Of a stretch of DNA of 64,000 bases, positions 44,342 to 52,638 are shown piece by piece. Position 1 is the first letter of the stretch. The number at the start of each line of letters is the position of its first letter. The position numbers and the translations under genes are program-made. The stretch is from positions 62,001-126,000 of the forward strand of contig NZ_BAAAOK010000027.1 in NCBI RefSeq assembly GCF_039530285.1, read 5' to 3'. This stretch comes from Actinomadura_C alba (GTDB lineage Bacteria > Actinomycetota > Actinomycetes > Streptosporangiales > Streptosporangiaceae). The notes under the pieces were generated by a model that was not told the origin of the DNA, did no database searches, and worked only from the letters and a program-made list of their open reading frames with translations.

Positions 44342-44820
44342 CACCGGCCGACCCACTTGTCCAACCCGTTGCGGACGGAATAGTCCCAGCCGGCTAGACC
44401 GCCCGCGCCCGCGATCATGAAGAAGCCGGCGACCAGGCGTGCCTCCAACGTCGAGCCCACCCAATTACGCGGGCCGTCGAGAGCGGAGGCGTACGACGGG
44501 TCGACCATGACCATCAGGCCTCCGAGCAGGACCGTCGCGGGCAGGATCCACGCCATGGCCGCACAGAGCCGAATCGCCCACCCGTTGAAGGCGATGCCGA
44601 ACAGCAGGATGGGTACGCCGAAACCGATCCACAGCACGATGGAGCGCCAGTCACCGTCGAGGTCGCCGAACACCGCCCTGCCGAGGAGGAAAGCGCCGAG
44701 CACCATCAGGGCCCACCCGATGACGCGCATGCAGCCATCAGGCTGCTCAACCCCCTCCGCAGCCGTTCGGCCCTCCTGCCGCCGTTTCCGTCGCCTCGCT
44801 CGCCTCTCCTGCCTGCTCAC
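44341..44820 (-). CDS. Small multi-spanning membrane protein of unknown function
   Basis: The 159-residue product has a strongly basic N-terminus (RQERRARRRKRRQEG) and four predicted membrane helices (GWALMVLGAFLLGR, IVLWIGFGVPILLFGIAF, MAWILPATVLLGGLMVMV, LVAGFFMIAGAGGLAGW). The GTG at 44820 is preceded by TAGTAC, a possible -10 box, so the message may be leaderless; the internal ATG before RVIGWALMV would remove the basic part. It overlaps the next gene (TGATG). No homologue recognised. Confidence 0.6.
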   Translation of the reverse strand: MSRQERRARRRKRRQEGRTAAEGVEQPDGCMRVIGWALMVLGAFLLGRAVFGDLDGDWRSIVLWIGFGVPILLFGIAFNGWAIRLCAAMAWILPATVLLGGLMVMVDPSYASALDGPRNWVGSTLEARLVAGFFMIAGAGGLAGWDYSVRNGLDKWVGR

Positions 44821-44935
44821 AAACCGTACTATCTCGTGCCTTCGGTCCTTTGGTCCTTCGGGCTTCGACTTCGGTCGACGGAGCGTGGCCGGGTGGCCGA
44901 TGCCCCGCCGGTCCACGTGTTCCTAGCGTCGAGCC

Positions 44936-46216
44936 ATGCGACGACTCACTGAGCGGGCCGTGGTGGCGCGCGGCCCCGTACGGGCGGGAGAACGGTCACC
45001 GGCCCCCGACCTGGCGCGCGGCATCATGTTGCTGCTGATTGTGCTGTCCAACACCGTCTTCTACCTGTACGCGGCGCGGCAGGGGGCGTCGGGATGGCAC
45101 CCGTACGAGGGATCGGCGCTCGACCGCGCCGTCCAGTTCCTGATGATCACCATGCTGGATCTGCGCGTCTATCCGCTGTTCTCGTTCCTGTTCGGCTACG
45201 GGATGATGCAGCTGTTCCTGCGCCAGACGGCGGCCGGGGCGGAGGGGCGAGCGGCGGTGCGGCTGCTGCGCAAACGCAGCCTGTGGCTGATCGTCTTCGG
45301 CCTCCTGCACGCCACGCTGCTGATGGCCGGGGACATCATCGGCTCGTACGGCGTCGTCAGCCTCATCCTCGGCTGGCTGTTCCTGCGGCGCGGCGACCGC
45401 ACCCTGCTGGTGTGGAGCGGGGCCGCGGCCGTACTCACGACGCTGTTCGCGGCCGGGGCGATCTGGGCCTTGGTCACGGGTGATCTCGGAGCGCTCGGCA
45501 GCTCGACCACGGAGCCGACGACCGAGGTCTACGCCTCCGGGGAGGAGAACGTCTTCGCCGCCGCCCGCACCCGGCTGGAGACCGGGCTGTTCGTGACGTT
45601 CGTCGCCGGGCTCTTCTCGGTCGCGGCGCCACAGTTCCTGCTGGGGTTCTGGGCCGCCCGGCGGCGCATCCTGGAGGAGCCGCACGATCACCTCCGGCTG
45701 CTGCGCTGGACGGCGGTCATCGGGATCACGATCGGCTGGCTGGGCGGCCTGCCCGCAGCGCTCGCCCACATCGGCGTGCTGGACGTGCCGCCCGCGGCGG
45801 TCTCCGAGGAGGGCGTGCTGTCGCAGATCCGGGGGCTCACCGGGATCCCTTGCGGGCTCGGCTACGTGGCGTGCTTCGCGCTGATCGCGCACGCGATGTC
45901 GCGGCGGGTACGGGAGAGCCGGCCGGTGGTCGCGGTCGCCGCCGTCGGCAAGCGCTCCCTGTCGTCCTACCTGGCCCACTCGCTGGTCTTCTCGCCGCTG
46001 CTGGCCGCCTGGGGGCTCGGTCTGGGAGCGAAGCTGAGCAGCAGCACCATGGCGCTCTTCGCCGTGGGCGTCTGGCTGGTCGTCGCCGCCGGTGCGTACG
46101 CGCTGGAACGCGCCGGTTGCCGCGGGCCCGCCGAGGTGCTGCTGCGCCGCCTCGTCTACGGAGCCGCGCGATCCCGCTCGGCGAGCACTCCCGCGCCCGG
46201 GGCAGGAACGAGCTGA
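44936..46216 (+). CDS. DUF418 family integral membrane protein
   Basis: The 426-residue protein has about ten membrane helices and the DUF418 layout: N-terminal DLARGIMLLLIVLSNT, FSFLFGYGMMQLFLRQ, and C-terminal GKRSLSSYLAHSLVFSPLLAAWGLGLG. These proteins are common in actinobacteria and distantly resemble acyltransferase-3 membrane proteins, but no activity is established. It is divergent from the two small membrane genes, with the promoters sharing the 115 bp between. Confidence 0.85.
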   Translation: MRRLTERAVVARGPVRAGERSPAPDLARGIMLLLIVLSNTVFYLYAARQGASGWHPYEGSALDRAVQFLMITMLDLRVYPLFSFLFGYGMMQLFLRQTAAGAEGRAAVRLLRKRSLWLIVFGLLHATLLMAGDIIGSYGVVSLILGWLFLRRGDRTLLVWSGAAAVLTTLFAAGAIWALVTGDLGALGSSTTEPTTEVYASGEENVFAAARTRLETGLFVTFVAGLFSVAAPQFLLGFWAARRRILEEPHDHLRLLRWTAVIGITIGWLGGLPAALAHIGVLDVPPAAVSEEGVLSQIRGLTGIPCGLGYVACFALIAHAMSRRVRESRPVVAVAAVGKRSLSSYLAHSLVFSPLLAAWGLGLGAKLSSSTMALFAVGVWLVVAAGAYALERAGCRGPAEVLLRRLVYGAARSRSASTPAPGAGTS

Positions 46217-46366
46217 TACTCCACGACTCCTTACCGGCCCGCATACGCCTACAGAAAACATGCCCGTTCACCACGGCCTGCGGGAGTTTCGTGCGGCGGC
46301 CGGTAAGAAGTCGTGGGCAGGCGTCACTTCAGTGGTGATGGCGCACTTCACCCAAGGAGGCGACGC

Positions 46367-46939
46367 ATGGCCGAGCCCGATCCACGGGAACGGTTCACTG
46401 TCCTGTACGACACCTACCATCCGCGGGTCCACGCCTACGCGGTGAGCCGAGCGGGCCGGCAACTCGCCGAGGAGGTGACCAGCGAGACGTTCTGCGTGGC
46501 CTGGCGGCGGTTCGGCGACCTGCCCGACCCGCCGTTGCCCTGGCTCCTCGGCGTCGCCCGCAACGTGCTTCGCGAATCGTTCCGCGCACAGGTCCGGCAG
46601 GACTCACTCACCGCCGAGCTCCGGGCGTGGACGTCCGCGGCGGAGGCCGCCCACGGCGACGTCGGTGACGCCGTCGTCGAACGCGCGACGGTGCTGCAGG
46701 CGCTGGCCGGGCTCTCCGAGGACGACCGCGAACTGCTCACCCTCGTCGCCTGGCACGGCCTGTCCCCCCGGGAAGCCGCCAAGGTCGTCGGCTGCTCGAC
46801 CGCGACCTACTTCGTACGTCTGCATCGCGCCCGAAAGCGGTTGGAACGCGCGCTGTCCGGTGCCGCCCCGGCCGCCCGCGTTCACCATTCGGCCGCACAC
46901 GTCTCTGCTCTGACCAGCGGAAGAGGTTCCACGCGATGA
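46367..46939 (+). CDS. ECF RNA polymerase sigma factor (pair 1)
   Basis: The 190-residue protein has sigma region 2 (about 8-75: FTVLYDTYHPRVHAYAVSRAG, EEVTSETFCVAWRRF) and region 4 (about 118-168: LSEDDRELLTLVAWHGLSPREAAKVVG). Family knowledge: ECF sigmas direct RNA polymerase to stress promoters and are held by a membrane partner. ATG 46367 follows AAGGAGG; the longer frame from 46313 is not used. It overlaps the CU044_5270 gene as ATGA, so the two are stoichiometrically coupled. Two similar pairs follow to the right. Confidence 0.9.
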   Translation: MAEPDPRERFTVLYDTYHPRVHAYAVSRAGRQLAEEVTSETFCVAWRRFGDLPDPPLPWLLGVARNVLRESFRAQVRQDSLTAELRAWTSAAEAAHGDVGDAVVERATVLQALAGLSEDDRELLTLVAWHGLSPREAAKVVGCSTATYFVRLHRARKRLERALSGAAPAARVHHSAAHVSALTSGRGSTR

Positions 46940-48108
46940 TCAACAAGAGCGACGTCATGGATCGTCTTGCCGCCGCCCGTCCGGCGAGCCTGGACCCGGT
47001 GCCCGGCGCGGGGAGCCGCGCCCACGACCTCGCGGCCGCCATGGAGCAGCCGCCAACCGTCACTCCGCACATCCGGCGGCGCGCCGCGGTGCGCACCGCT
47101 CGTTTCACCGGCCTCGGCCTCGGCCTGGCCGCGGGCGTCGCCGCAGTGGCGTTGGCCGTCACCTCGGCCGGCTCGGGCGCGGACTCCCCGCGGTCCACGG
47201 ACGCCCCGATGGCCGCCTATCCGGGGACACCTCCTCCGGGAACCACCGGCGAACTCCCGGTGAACGCCCGCAAGATGCTGCTCGCCGCCGCCACGAAGGC
47301 CGAAAACGAACCCATGGGCACCGGCCGGTATTGGCACACCAAGAGCCGGATCTTCGACCTCAGGACCGTCGGCGACAAGCAGGGCGAAACCTATCTGGTG
47401 AGCAATCCGGCCCGCTACGAGCGGTGGCTGGCCCGCGATGCCCGTGATAGCGGCTGGACCCTGGAGCAGGCGCTCGGCGCCAAGCCGGCGACCCCGGCCG
47501 ACGAGGCGGCGTGGAAGCGTGCGGGTTCGCCGTCCACGTTCACCGAGGCGACGTCCGACGAGGTCAATCCGCAGTTCTCCGCCACCCCGGGCAAGCCGAC
47601 CGTCGACTCGGTGACCCAGGCCACGGTCGACTACGGCCACCCCTTGACGACGCAGGAGGCGCAGTCTCTTCCCTCCGATCCGGGCAGGCTCAAGGCAGCT
47701 TTGCGTCAGTACATCGTCCGGGCGGGCGGAGTCGACATGGTCAGCGATTCCGACATCTTCTATTGCGGTGTCAACCTGATCCTCGACTATCCGCTGGCGC
47801 CGAAGGTCCGTGCGGCCACGTATCGCATGCTCGCCGGTCTGCGCGATGTCAAGACGGTCGGCCGCGTCCAGGACCAGACGGGCCGCCAGGGCATCGCGGT
47901 CGCGATGCTCAACGGAGTCGACTCGGAGAATGTGGAGAGCGACCTCCGATTGATCGTCGACTCCTTGACCGGGCGCCCGCTCGCCAGCGAGTTGGTGGTG
48001 GTGAAGTCGGGGTCCGGTGCGGCGCGCCGCTTCAAGCCTGGGATGGTTATGTCGTCCTCGGTCCTGCTGGGGGTGGGCTGGACGAACACACCGCCGTCCA
48101 AGCCGTAA
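46936..48108 (+). CDS. CU044_5270 family membrane protein, probable sigma partner (pair 1)
   Basis: The 390-residue product has a cytoplasmic N-terminus (1-52), one membrane helix (about 55-77) and a large extracytoplasmic domain. Shared family landmarks are the segment WTLEQALGAKPATPADEAAWKRAGSP (split across 165-190), DYPLAPKVRAATYRMLAGL, GRQGIAVAML and the terminal LGVGWTN. The family occurs almost only in actinobacteria next to ECF sigma genes. I infer that its short cytoplasmic region acts as an anti-sigma domain, although no ZAS zinc motif is visible. It is coupled to the sigma gene by an ATGA overlap. Confidence 0.85.
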   Translation: MINKSDVMDRLAAARPASLDPVPGAGSRAHDLAAAMEQPPTVTPHIRRRAAVRTARFTGLGLGLAAGVAAVALAVTSAGSGADSPRSTDAPMAAYPGTPPPGTTGELPVNARKMLLAAATKAENEPMGTGRYWHTKSRIFDLRTVGDKQGETYLVSNPARYERWLARDARDSGWTLEQALGAKPATPADEAAWKRAGSPSTFTEATSDEVNPQFSATPGKPTVDSVTQATVDYGHPLTTQEAQSLPSDPGRLKAALRQYIVRAGGVDMVSDSDIFYCGVNLILDYPLAPKVRAATYRMLAGLRDVKTVGRVQDQTGRQGIAVAMLNGVDSENVESDLRLIVDSLTGRPLASELVVVKSGSGAARRFKPGMVMSSSVLLGVGWTNTPPSKP

Positions 48109-48225
48109 CGCGTGGCGTTCGGGGACGAGGTTGGCAGCAGCGGCGGCGTCGTCACTGAGCGGCGGCTGGTCGTGGATCCTTCCACCAGTGCCCCCTGAGT
48201 CCTGTGGCATCAGCTCCTGTCCGCG

Positions 48226-48272
48226 TACAAGCGCAAGATCACGCCAGAAACTGCCGTGATCTTGCGCTTGTA
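48226..48272. repeat. GATC-core long hairpin repeat, subtype B
   Basis: TACAAGCGCAAGATCACG (48226-48243) and its exact reverse complement (48255-48272) form an 18-bp perfect inverted repeat with an 11-nt loop. Its 17-nt core matches the subtype at 21704 and 48857 in 14 positions. It touches the left end of the open frame of a truncated CU044_5270 relic. Confidence 0.88.
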
Positions 48273-48280
48273 GCGTTGGG

Positions 48281-48778
48281 GAACCCCTTCGCACCGCACC
48301 CGGTGAGGGAAGGCTCGTCAAGGTTCAGCGCGGTGGCTTCCTGGTCGCCGGCCGCGAACTCACCTTCGCGCAGCTCCAGCGGCTGCCGGCCGACCCGGTC
48401 GCACTGAGGACATGGATCCAGGCGAGGGTCGAAACCGGGGACGGCTCGTTGTCCAGCCGGCACGCGGCCGTGACCGATGCGCTCGCGAACCTCCTGATGT
48501 ACGCGCCGGTCCCGCCCCAGGTGCGCGCGGCCGCCTACCGGGCGCTCGCGGGGATGCCCGGAATCAAGAGCACAGGCAAGATCCAGGACAGGCGTGGCCG
48601 CGAGGGAATCGGTATCACGTTGCCTGTTGCGGTGGGTGGCGAAAACCGCGGTGATCCGCACTTCATCTTCGACCCGAAGACGGCCCTGATGCTGGCCCGG
48701 CCTCGCCTCGGCGCCGGGGCCCTGGTGCTGGAGGCAGGCTGGACGAACGTCGCGCCCCGGATCCCGGCGCGGCCCTGA
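48281..48778 (+). pseudogene. CU044_5270 family C-terminal relic
   Basis: The frame is open from 48260 and encodes about 165 residues matching the C-terminal half of the neighbouring CU044_5270 proteins: LTFAQLQRLPADPVALRTWI, APVPPQVRAAAYRALAGMPG, GREGIGITLPV and the final LEAGWTNVAP. The N-terminal half with the membrane helix is missing, there is no start codon or ribosome site in place, and no sigma gene precedes it. Codon bias remains perfect, so truncation is recent. The break coincides with the hairpin repeat at 48226-48272, and another hairpin lies 79 bp after its stop. Confidence 0.8.
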
Positions 48779-48856
48779 CCTGGCTGCATCGGCCCGGACC
48801 TTCTGGCCCGGATCCGGTGGCCCGACTGCTCTGGCATCCCGCGAACGACGCCATCC

Positions 48857-48919
48857 CGCGAACAACTGCATGATCACGGCGGGTGGGACCTCCCGCCCGT
48901 GATCATGCAGTTGTTCGCG
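48857..48919. repeat. GATC-core long hairpin repeat, subtype A
   Basis: Two perfect 23-nt arms (48857-48879 and 48897-48919) contain the sequence ACAACTGCATGATCACG, identical to the repeat beside fba. The 17-nt spacer (GGGTGGGACCTCCCG) contains inner complementary GC tracts. It lies between the CU044_5270 relic and the promoter of sigma pair 2. Confidence 0.9.
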
Positions 48920-48932
48920 TTTGCGCGGCGTC

Positions 48933-48960
48933 CGTGAAAGTGGATCGGCGGTTCGGGTGA
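48933..48960 (+). promoter_or_regulatory. Putative ECF-type promoter of sigma pair 2
   Basis: A 28-bp element starting CGTGAA and ending ATCGGCGGTTCGGGTGA matches 23 of 28 bases, with the same internal spacing, upstream of sigma pair 3 (57282-57309). It lies 56 bp before the sigma start and may be the autoregulated promoter. Confidence 0.5.
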
Positions 48961-49015
48961 TACACAGGCGACCGCCATCCGCCACGGAAAGGCAACCGAT
49001 GAACGGGAGCCCCTC

Positions 49016-49690
49016 GTGACCGTCACGCGCCGGGTCAGCGACCCCGCGCGAACGGACGACCGCCGGGCCGACGATCCCGCGCTGACGGACGATCGCCGGG
49101 CCGGTGATCCCGCGCGAACGTACGAATCCACTGTGATCGAACTGTCCCGGGAACATCCGGAGCGGTTCGGTGAGATCTTCGACGCGCATTTCGCGGAGAT
49201 CTATAGGTACGTGGTGAGCCGCCTCGGGCCGGGACCGGCCGAGGACGTCGTCGCCGACACCTTCCTGACCGCGTTCCACAAGCGGGCCCGCTACGACGCC
49301 GGCCGGGCCAGCGTGCGCACCTGGCTGTACGGCATCGCCACGAAACTGGTCGGCAAGCACCGCCGCACCGAGATACGGGCTCTGCGCGCGATCGGCCGCC
49401 GCGGCCCCGATCCGGATGACGGAGGGCACGAGGACAGGGTCATCACGCAGGTCAGCGCACAGGGCCTGCGCCCGGAGATCGCCGCCGCGGTCGCCGCGCT
49501 GAGCCGGGGAGAGCGCGACGTCCTGCTGCTCGTCGCGCTCGCCGGGTTCAGCCACGACGAGATCTCCGCGGCGCTCGGGATCCCGTACGGAACCGTCGGC
49601 TCCCGGTTGAACCGGGCCAGAAGGAAGCTGCGCGATGCGCTGGGCGGCACCAATCCAATGCTCGATCGGGAGGACCCAAGTCGTGGATGA
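49016..49690 (+). CDS. ECF RNA polymerase sigma factor (pair 2)
   Basis: The 224-residue protein has region 2 (about 50-115: FGEIFDAHFAEIYRYVVSRLG, AEDVVADTFLTAFHKRARY) and region 4 (about 155-210: LSRGERDVLLLVALAGFSHDEISAALGIPYGTVGSRLNRAR in sequence). Its N-terminus carries an 11-residue tandem repeat (TDDRRADDPAL, TDDRRAGDPAR) absent from the other two sigma factors. GTG 49016 has GGGAG 7 nt upstream. It overlaps its partner gene by eight bases. Region 4 is much closer to pair 3 than to pair 1. Confidence 0.9.
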   Translation: MTVTRRVSDPARTDDRRADDPALTDDRRAGDPARTYESTVIELSREHPERFGEIFDAHFAEIYRYVVSRLGPGPAEDVVADTFLTAFHKRARYDAGRASVRTWLYGIATKLVGKHRRTEIRALRAIGRRGPDPDDGGHEDRVITQVSAQGLRPEIAAAVAALSRGERDVLLLVALAGFSHDEISAALGIPYGTVGSRLNRARRKLRDALGGTNPMLDREDPSRG

Positions 49691-50804
49691 GATCAGGATG
49701 GTGCGCGAGCTGTACGCAGAGACCCCGCCGAACCCGCACCTTGAAACGAAGATCCGTGGCCGGCTCGCCCAGCAGAGCGGCAACCGGCGTGGCAGGATCC
49801 GCGGGTCCCTTTGGCCGGCGTTGCTGATCGGCGGTGCGGCCACCGTCGCCGCGGCCACTGCCGCGGTGGTCGCCCTGGGCGGGCTCCCTGTTCTCGGCGG
49901 CGACGACGGTGGTACCGGCCCGGCCGGCCGGCCCGCGGTGGCTCCCGAGACCATCGACGCGCGCGGCTTCCTGCTGACCAGCGCCGAGAAGGCCGAGCGC
50001 GCCCCGGCCACCTCCGGACGCTACTGGTACACGCGTGTGCGCACGACCGAACCTGCGGGCCCGGTCGCAGGCAAGGAAGGCCGGAAGCCGAGGCGCGCTG
50101 TGGCCAAGTCGCCGTTCGCGGCCAACGTCTCACACAGCCAGGAGAGCTGGACCGCCAGGGAGCGGAACGACCGTACCCGTACGATCGTCGGCATCGACCG
50201 CAAGTACGACTTCTCCGTTCCGGCCGACGAGGCCAAGTGGAAGGCGATGGGGTCGCCGCAGCTGGGGTGGGTCCCGGCCGAGCCCAAGGTCAACAACTAC
50301 GACATGCCGATACGGTTCACGATCGGTCAGAAACAGCTCACCATGCGCGCGCTGGCCGAGTTGCCGACCGACGCCGACGAGCTCGGGACCGAGATGCGCC
50401 GGCGGTACAACGCCGACGTCAACGACCCGAAGTATCCGCTCCAGGGCGGCTACCTGCAGTACGTGTGGTCGACCGCCCAGGACCTGCTGGCCGGACCGAT
50501 CACGCCGGGCACGAAGGCCGCGCTCTACCGCCTACTCGCCCAGCAGAAGGGGATCGAACTGGTCGGCAAGGTCACCGACTCGCTGGGCCGTCCGGGTGTC
50601 TCGCTCGCCATGGACGTGGGCATGGAGAAGCCGAGAATCAGGGGCGGGCGCCCGTTCGAAGCCCGCTTGATCATCGACCCCAAGAGCGCAGAGTTGCTGG
50701 CCTATGAGGCCCATGCCGTGGACGATCGCGGGCGGCGGGAGGTCCAGCTGTCGATGGCCTATCAGTCCATGGGCTGGGTGAACAGCCTCGGCGCTCGGCC
50801 CTGA
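49683..50804 (+). CDS. CU044_5270 family membrane protein, probable sigma partner (pair 2)
   Basis: The 373-residue product starts DEIRMVRELYAETPPNP, similar to the pair 3 protein, then has a membrane helix (about 42-65) and the family extracytoplasmic domain (RYWYTRVRTTEPAG, VPADEAKWKAMGSP, LAELPTDADEL, GRPGVSLAMDVG, final SMGWVNSLG). GTG 49683 is supported by GGGAGG at 9 nt and by alignment with the paralogue; it overlaps the sigma stop. The middle region is more diverged than in pairs 1 and 3. Role inferred as membrane regulator of the adjacent sigma. Confidence 0.85.
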   Translation: MDEIRMVRELYAETPPNPHLETKIRGRLAQQSGNRRGRIRGSLWPALLIGGAATVAAATAAVVALGGLPVLGGDDGGTGPAGRPAVAPETIDARGFLLTSAEKAERAPATSGRYWYTRVRTTEPAGPVAGKEGRKPRRAVAKSPFAANVSHSQESWTARERNDRTRTIVGIDRKYDFSVPADEAKWKAMGSPQLGWVPAEPKVNNYDMPIRFTIGQKQLTMRALAELPTDADELGTEMRRRYNADVNDPKYPLQGGYLQYVWSTAQDLLAGPITPGTKAALYRLLAQQKGIELVGKVTDSLGRPGVSLAMDVGMEKPRIRGGRPFEARLIIDPKSAELLAYEAHAVDDRGRREVQLSMAYQSMGWVNSLGARP

Positions 50805-50815
50805 CGATCGCGGTC

Positions 50816-50853
50816 CGCCCCGTACTCGCTGCTCGGCGCGGGTACGGGGCGGC
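50816..50853. terminator. Bidirectional terminator between sigma pair 2 and the C39 gene
   Basis: CCGCCCCGTAC and GTACGGGGCGG form a perfect 11-bp stem with a 16-nt loop in the 78-bp gap between convergent genes. Confidence 0.75.
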
Positions 50854-50882
50854 TGCCGTGCGGGGCCGCGCGAGCGGTGCGA

Positions 50883-51578
50883 TCAGGCGCGGGTGATGTA
50901 GTGGAGGCTGCCGTCGTACTGGAGCGTGTTCGCGAGAGCCTTGGCGGACAGGGTGTGGGTCCCCCCGGTCGGCTTCCACGGGTCGAAGACGGTGATGGTG
51001 CGCTTCGTCTTGTCGTACCCGTAGACGACCATGATGTGGCCGATCCTGGTGCCGCTGATCTTGCCTCTGTTCCAGGGCAGCTTCTCCACCCACACGTCGA
51101 TGTTCGGTGCCCGGCGCAGGACCCCGACGTCATAGGCGACGTGCTTCATCAGGGCGTTGGGGCGACCGGTGAGGCCGGAGACGATGGTGTACTTGTAGCC
51201 GAGCGGCTTGACGTAGGAATTGAGCACGGGGATCGCGTCGCGGTCCCAGGTGCCGCTCGTCGTGGTGTTCATCGCCCTGGCCAGCTTGCCCTGCTTCACC
51301 GTCACCCCGAAGGTCGACAGGCTCATCGAGGCGGAGGCGGGCATGCAGTAGTAGTCGGTCCGCTGGTACTTCCCTTTGAGCTTGAGCGTGTACGACGACG
51401 GTGGGACGGGTGCCGTCGCCCCGCGCGTGGCCGGTGCGGACGCGGGCCGTACGGGTGCCGTGGAGGGGGCAGGGGTGACGCCGGCGGTCGCGGACCGTGG
51501 CGTGGCCGCCTGCACGGTGCCGGCGGCCCCGGCCGCCAGGGCGAGGGCCACGGCGGCGCGCGAGGTCCATCTCTTCAC
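50883..51578 (-). CDS. Secreted C39-like (papain-fold) peptidase
   Basis: The 231-residue product has a signal peptide (basic KRWTSR, then AAVALALAAGAAGTVQA) and a Pro/Ala/Thr-rich stretch. A peptidase C39-like domain follows: active-site Cys in DYYCMPASASMSL, His in GHIMVVYGYD and Asp in ITVFDPW. It is therefore probably an exported cysteine peptidase or amidase, but C39-like proteins can also be binding domains. GTG 51578 has GGAGG at 8 nt, which fixes the start. Monocistronic, with GC-rich DNA of 242 bp upstream containing no gene. Confidence 0.78.
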   Translation of the reverse strand: MKRWTSRAAVALALAAGAAGTVQAATPRSATAGVTPAPSTAPVRPASAPATRGATAPVPPSSYTLKLKGKYQRTDYYCMPASASMSLSTFGVTVKQGKLARAMNTTTSGTWDRDAIPVLNSYVKPLGYKYTIVSGLTGRPNALMKHVAYDVGVLRRAPNIDVWVEKLPWNRGKISGTRIGHIMVVYGYDKTKRTITVFDPWKPTGGTHTLSAKALANTLQYDGSLHYITRA

Positions 51579-51820
51579 TTGGGGTCCTCCGGGGGGGCGT
51601 GTCGCGGCCGCCACCGAGAGGAGCCGCATGGGGAGATTTCGCCTATAAAACCCCTAAATAGTGCTGAATGTCCAGATCGGCGGGTCAAGTTGCGCCCGGC
51701 AGGAGTCCTGGACGCGATGGGTACGGCTCGTCCGGCGGAACGCCCGCGCACGCTTCGTGGGGTGCGCAGGCGCGGTCGGCGGCGGGTTCAGACGCGCGAG
51801 ATGAAGCGCATGCCGCCGCC

Positions 51821-52534
51821 CTAGGCTCGGGGCAGCCGGCTCGCCAGGCCGTCGAGCACCGCGTCGAGGCCGAAGGTGAAGCGCTCCTCCAGAACGTCGC
51901 GCTCGTTCTGAGCCCAGATCTCCTGGACGTGCGCCGCCAGGCGGGGGTGGTCGCCGCCGATCCGCTCCAGATAGGGGCCCATCGAGGCCATCCAGTCGAC
52001 CGCGCCGACGCCCGGCTGGTGACGGTGCCAGCTCGTCTCGCCGGTGGCCGTCCCGATGACGTGGTCGATGACCGCCGAGTGGGCGTACTCCAGTTCGAAG
52101 CCGGTGAAGCCGGCGTGCTGGAAAACGCCGAGGACCTCGTCGAGCTGCCGTGCGGCGTTGGGTCCGAGCATGGGCCGGCTGCCGAACAGCGGCAGCGTCC
52201 ACGGATGCCGCAGGATCATCGCGCGAAGCTCGCGGGCGAAGCCGGTCGCGGCAACCCGCCAGTCGGACGGCGCCGGGTCGGGAACCGTCACCTCTGCCAT
52301 GACGTGGTCGAGGGCCAGCTCGAGCAGTTCGTCCTTGGTGGCGATGTGCCAGTACAGGGACGTGGCGCCGGAGCCCAGCCGGGTACCGAGCCGCCGCATG
52401 CTCAGGCGCTCGAGCCCGTCGGCGTCGAGGAGTTCGACGGCCGCCGTGACGATCTGGCCCTGGCTGAGGGTGGGCTGCTCCTTGCGCGCTCTGGGCGGCC
52501 GGGTCCACACCGACGTGGGCTGCCTCGCCGTCAT
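51821..52534 (-). CDS. TetR-family repressor
   Basis: The 237-residue product has a TetR helix-turn-helix (about 25-75: LSQGQIVTAAVELLDADGLERLSMRRLG, then SGATSLYWHIATKDELLELALD) and a C-terminal TetR_C-type ligand domain (about 95-230). ATG 52534 follows AAGGAGG at good spacing; an upstream ATG at 52555 is less likely. It is divergent from an MFS exporter with two operator palindromes between them, so it probably represses both genes until a drug-like ligand binds. Confidence 0.9.
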   Translation of the reverse strand: MTARQPTSVWTRPPRARKEQPTLSQGQIVTAAVELLDADGLERLSMRRLGTRLGSGATSLYWHIATKDELLELALDHVMAEVTVPDPAPSDWRVAATGFARELRAMILRHPWTLPLFGSRPMLGPNAARQLDEVLGVFQHAGFTGFELEYAHSAVIDHVIGTATGETSWHRHQPGVGAVDWMASMGPYLERIGGDHPRLAAHVQEIWAQNERDVLEERFTFGLDAVLDGLASRLPRA

Positions 52535-52573
52535 CGGCACCTCCTTCTCGCACACAGTACCGGAACTTGAATG

Positions 52574-52616
52574 CTGTACGAGGATGCTCGTACAGTGTGC
52601 GAGTCAACTCGTACAC
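52574..52616. promoter_or_regulatory. Twin TetR operators in the divergent promoter
   Basis: Operator 1, CTGTACGAG-N4-CTCGTACAG (52574-52595), is a perfect 9-bp inverted repeat. Operator 2, GTGTGCGAGT-N2-ACTCGTACAC (52595-52616), has one mismatch. Both contain the half-site CTCGTACA and their centres are 21 bp apart. Confidence 0.8.
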
Positions 52617-52638
52617 CGTTCGAGAACAGGAGTCCTCC

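Noticed and set aside
44936..46261. 421-codon minus-strand ORF opposite the DUF418 gene
   Set aside because: The plus strand encodes a clear ten-helix DUF418 protein; the opposite strand is Arg/Gln/Asp-rich shadow.
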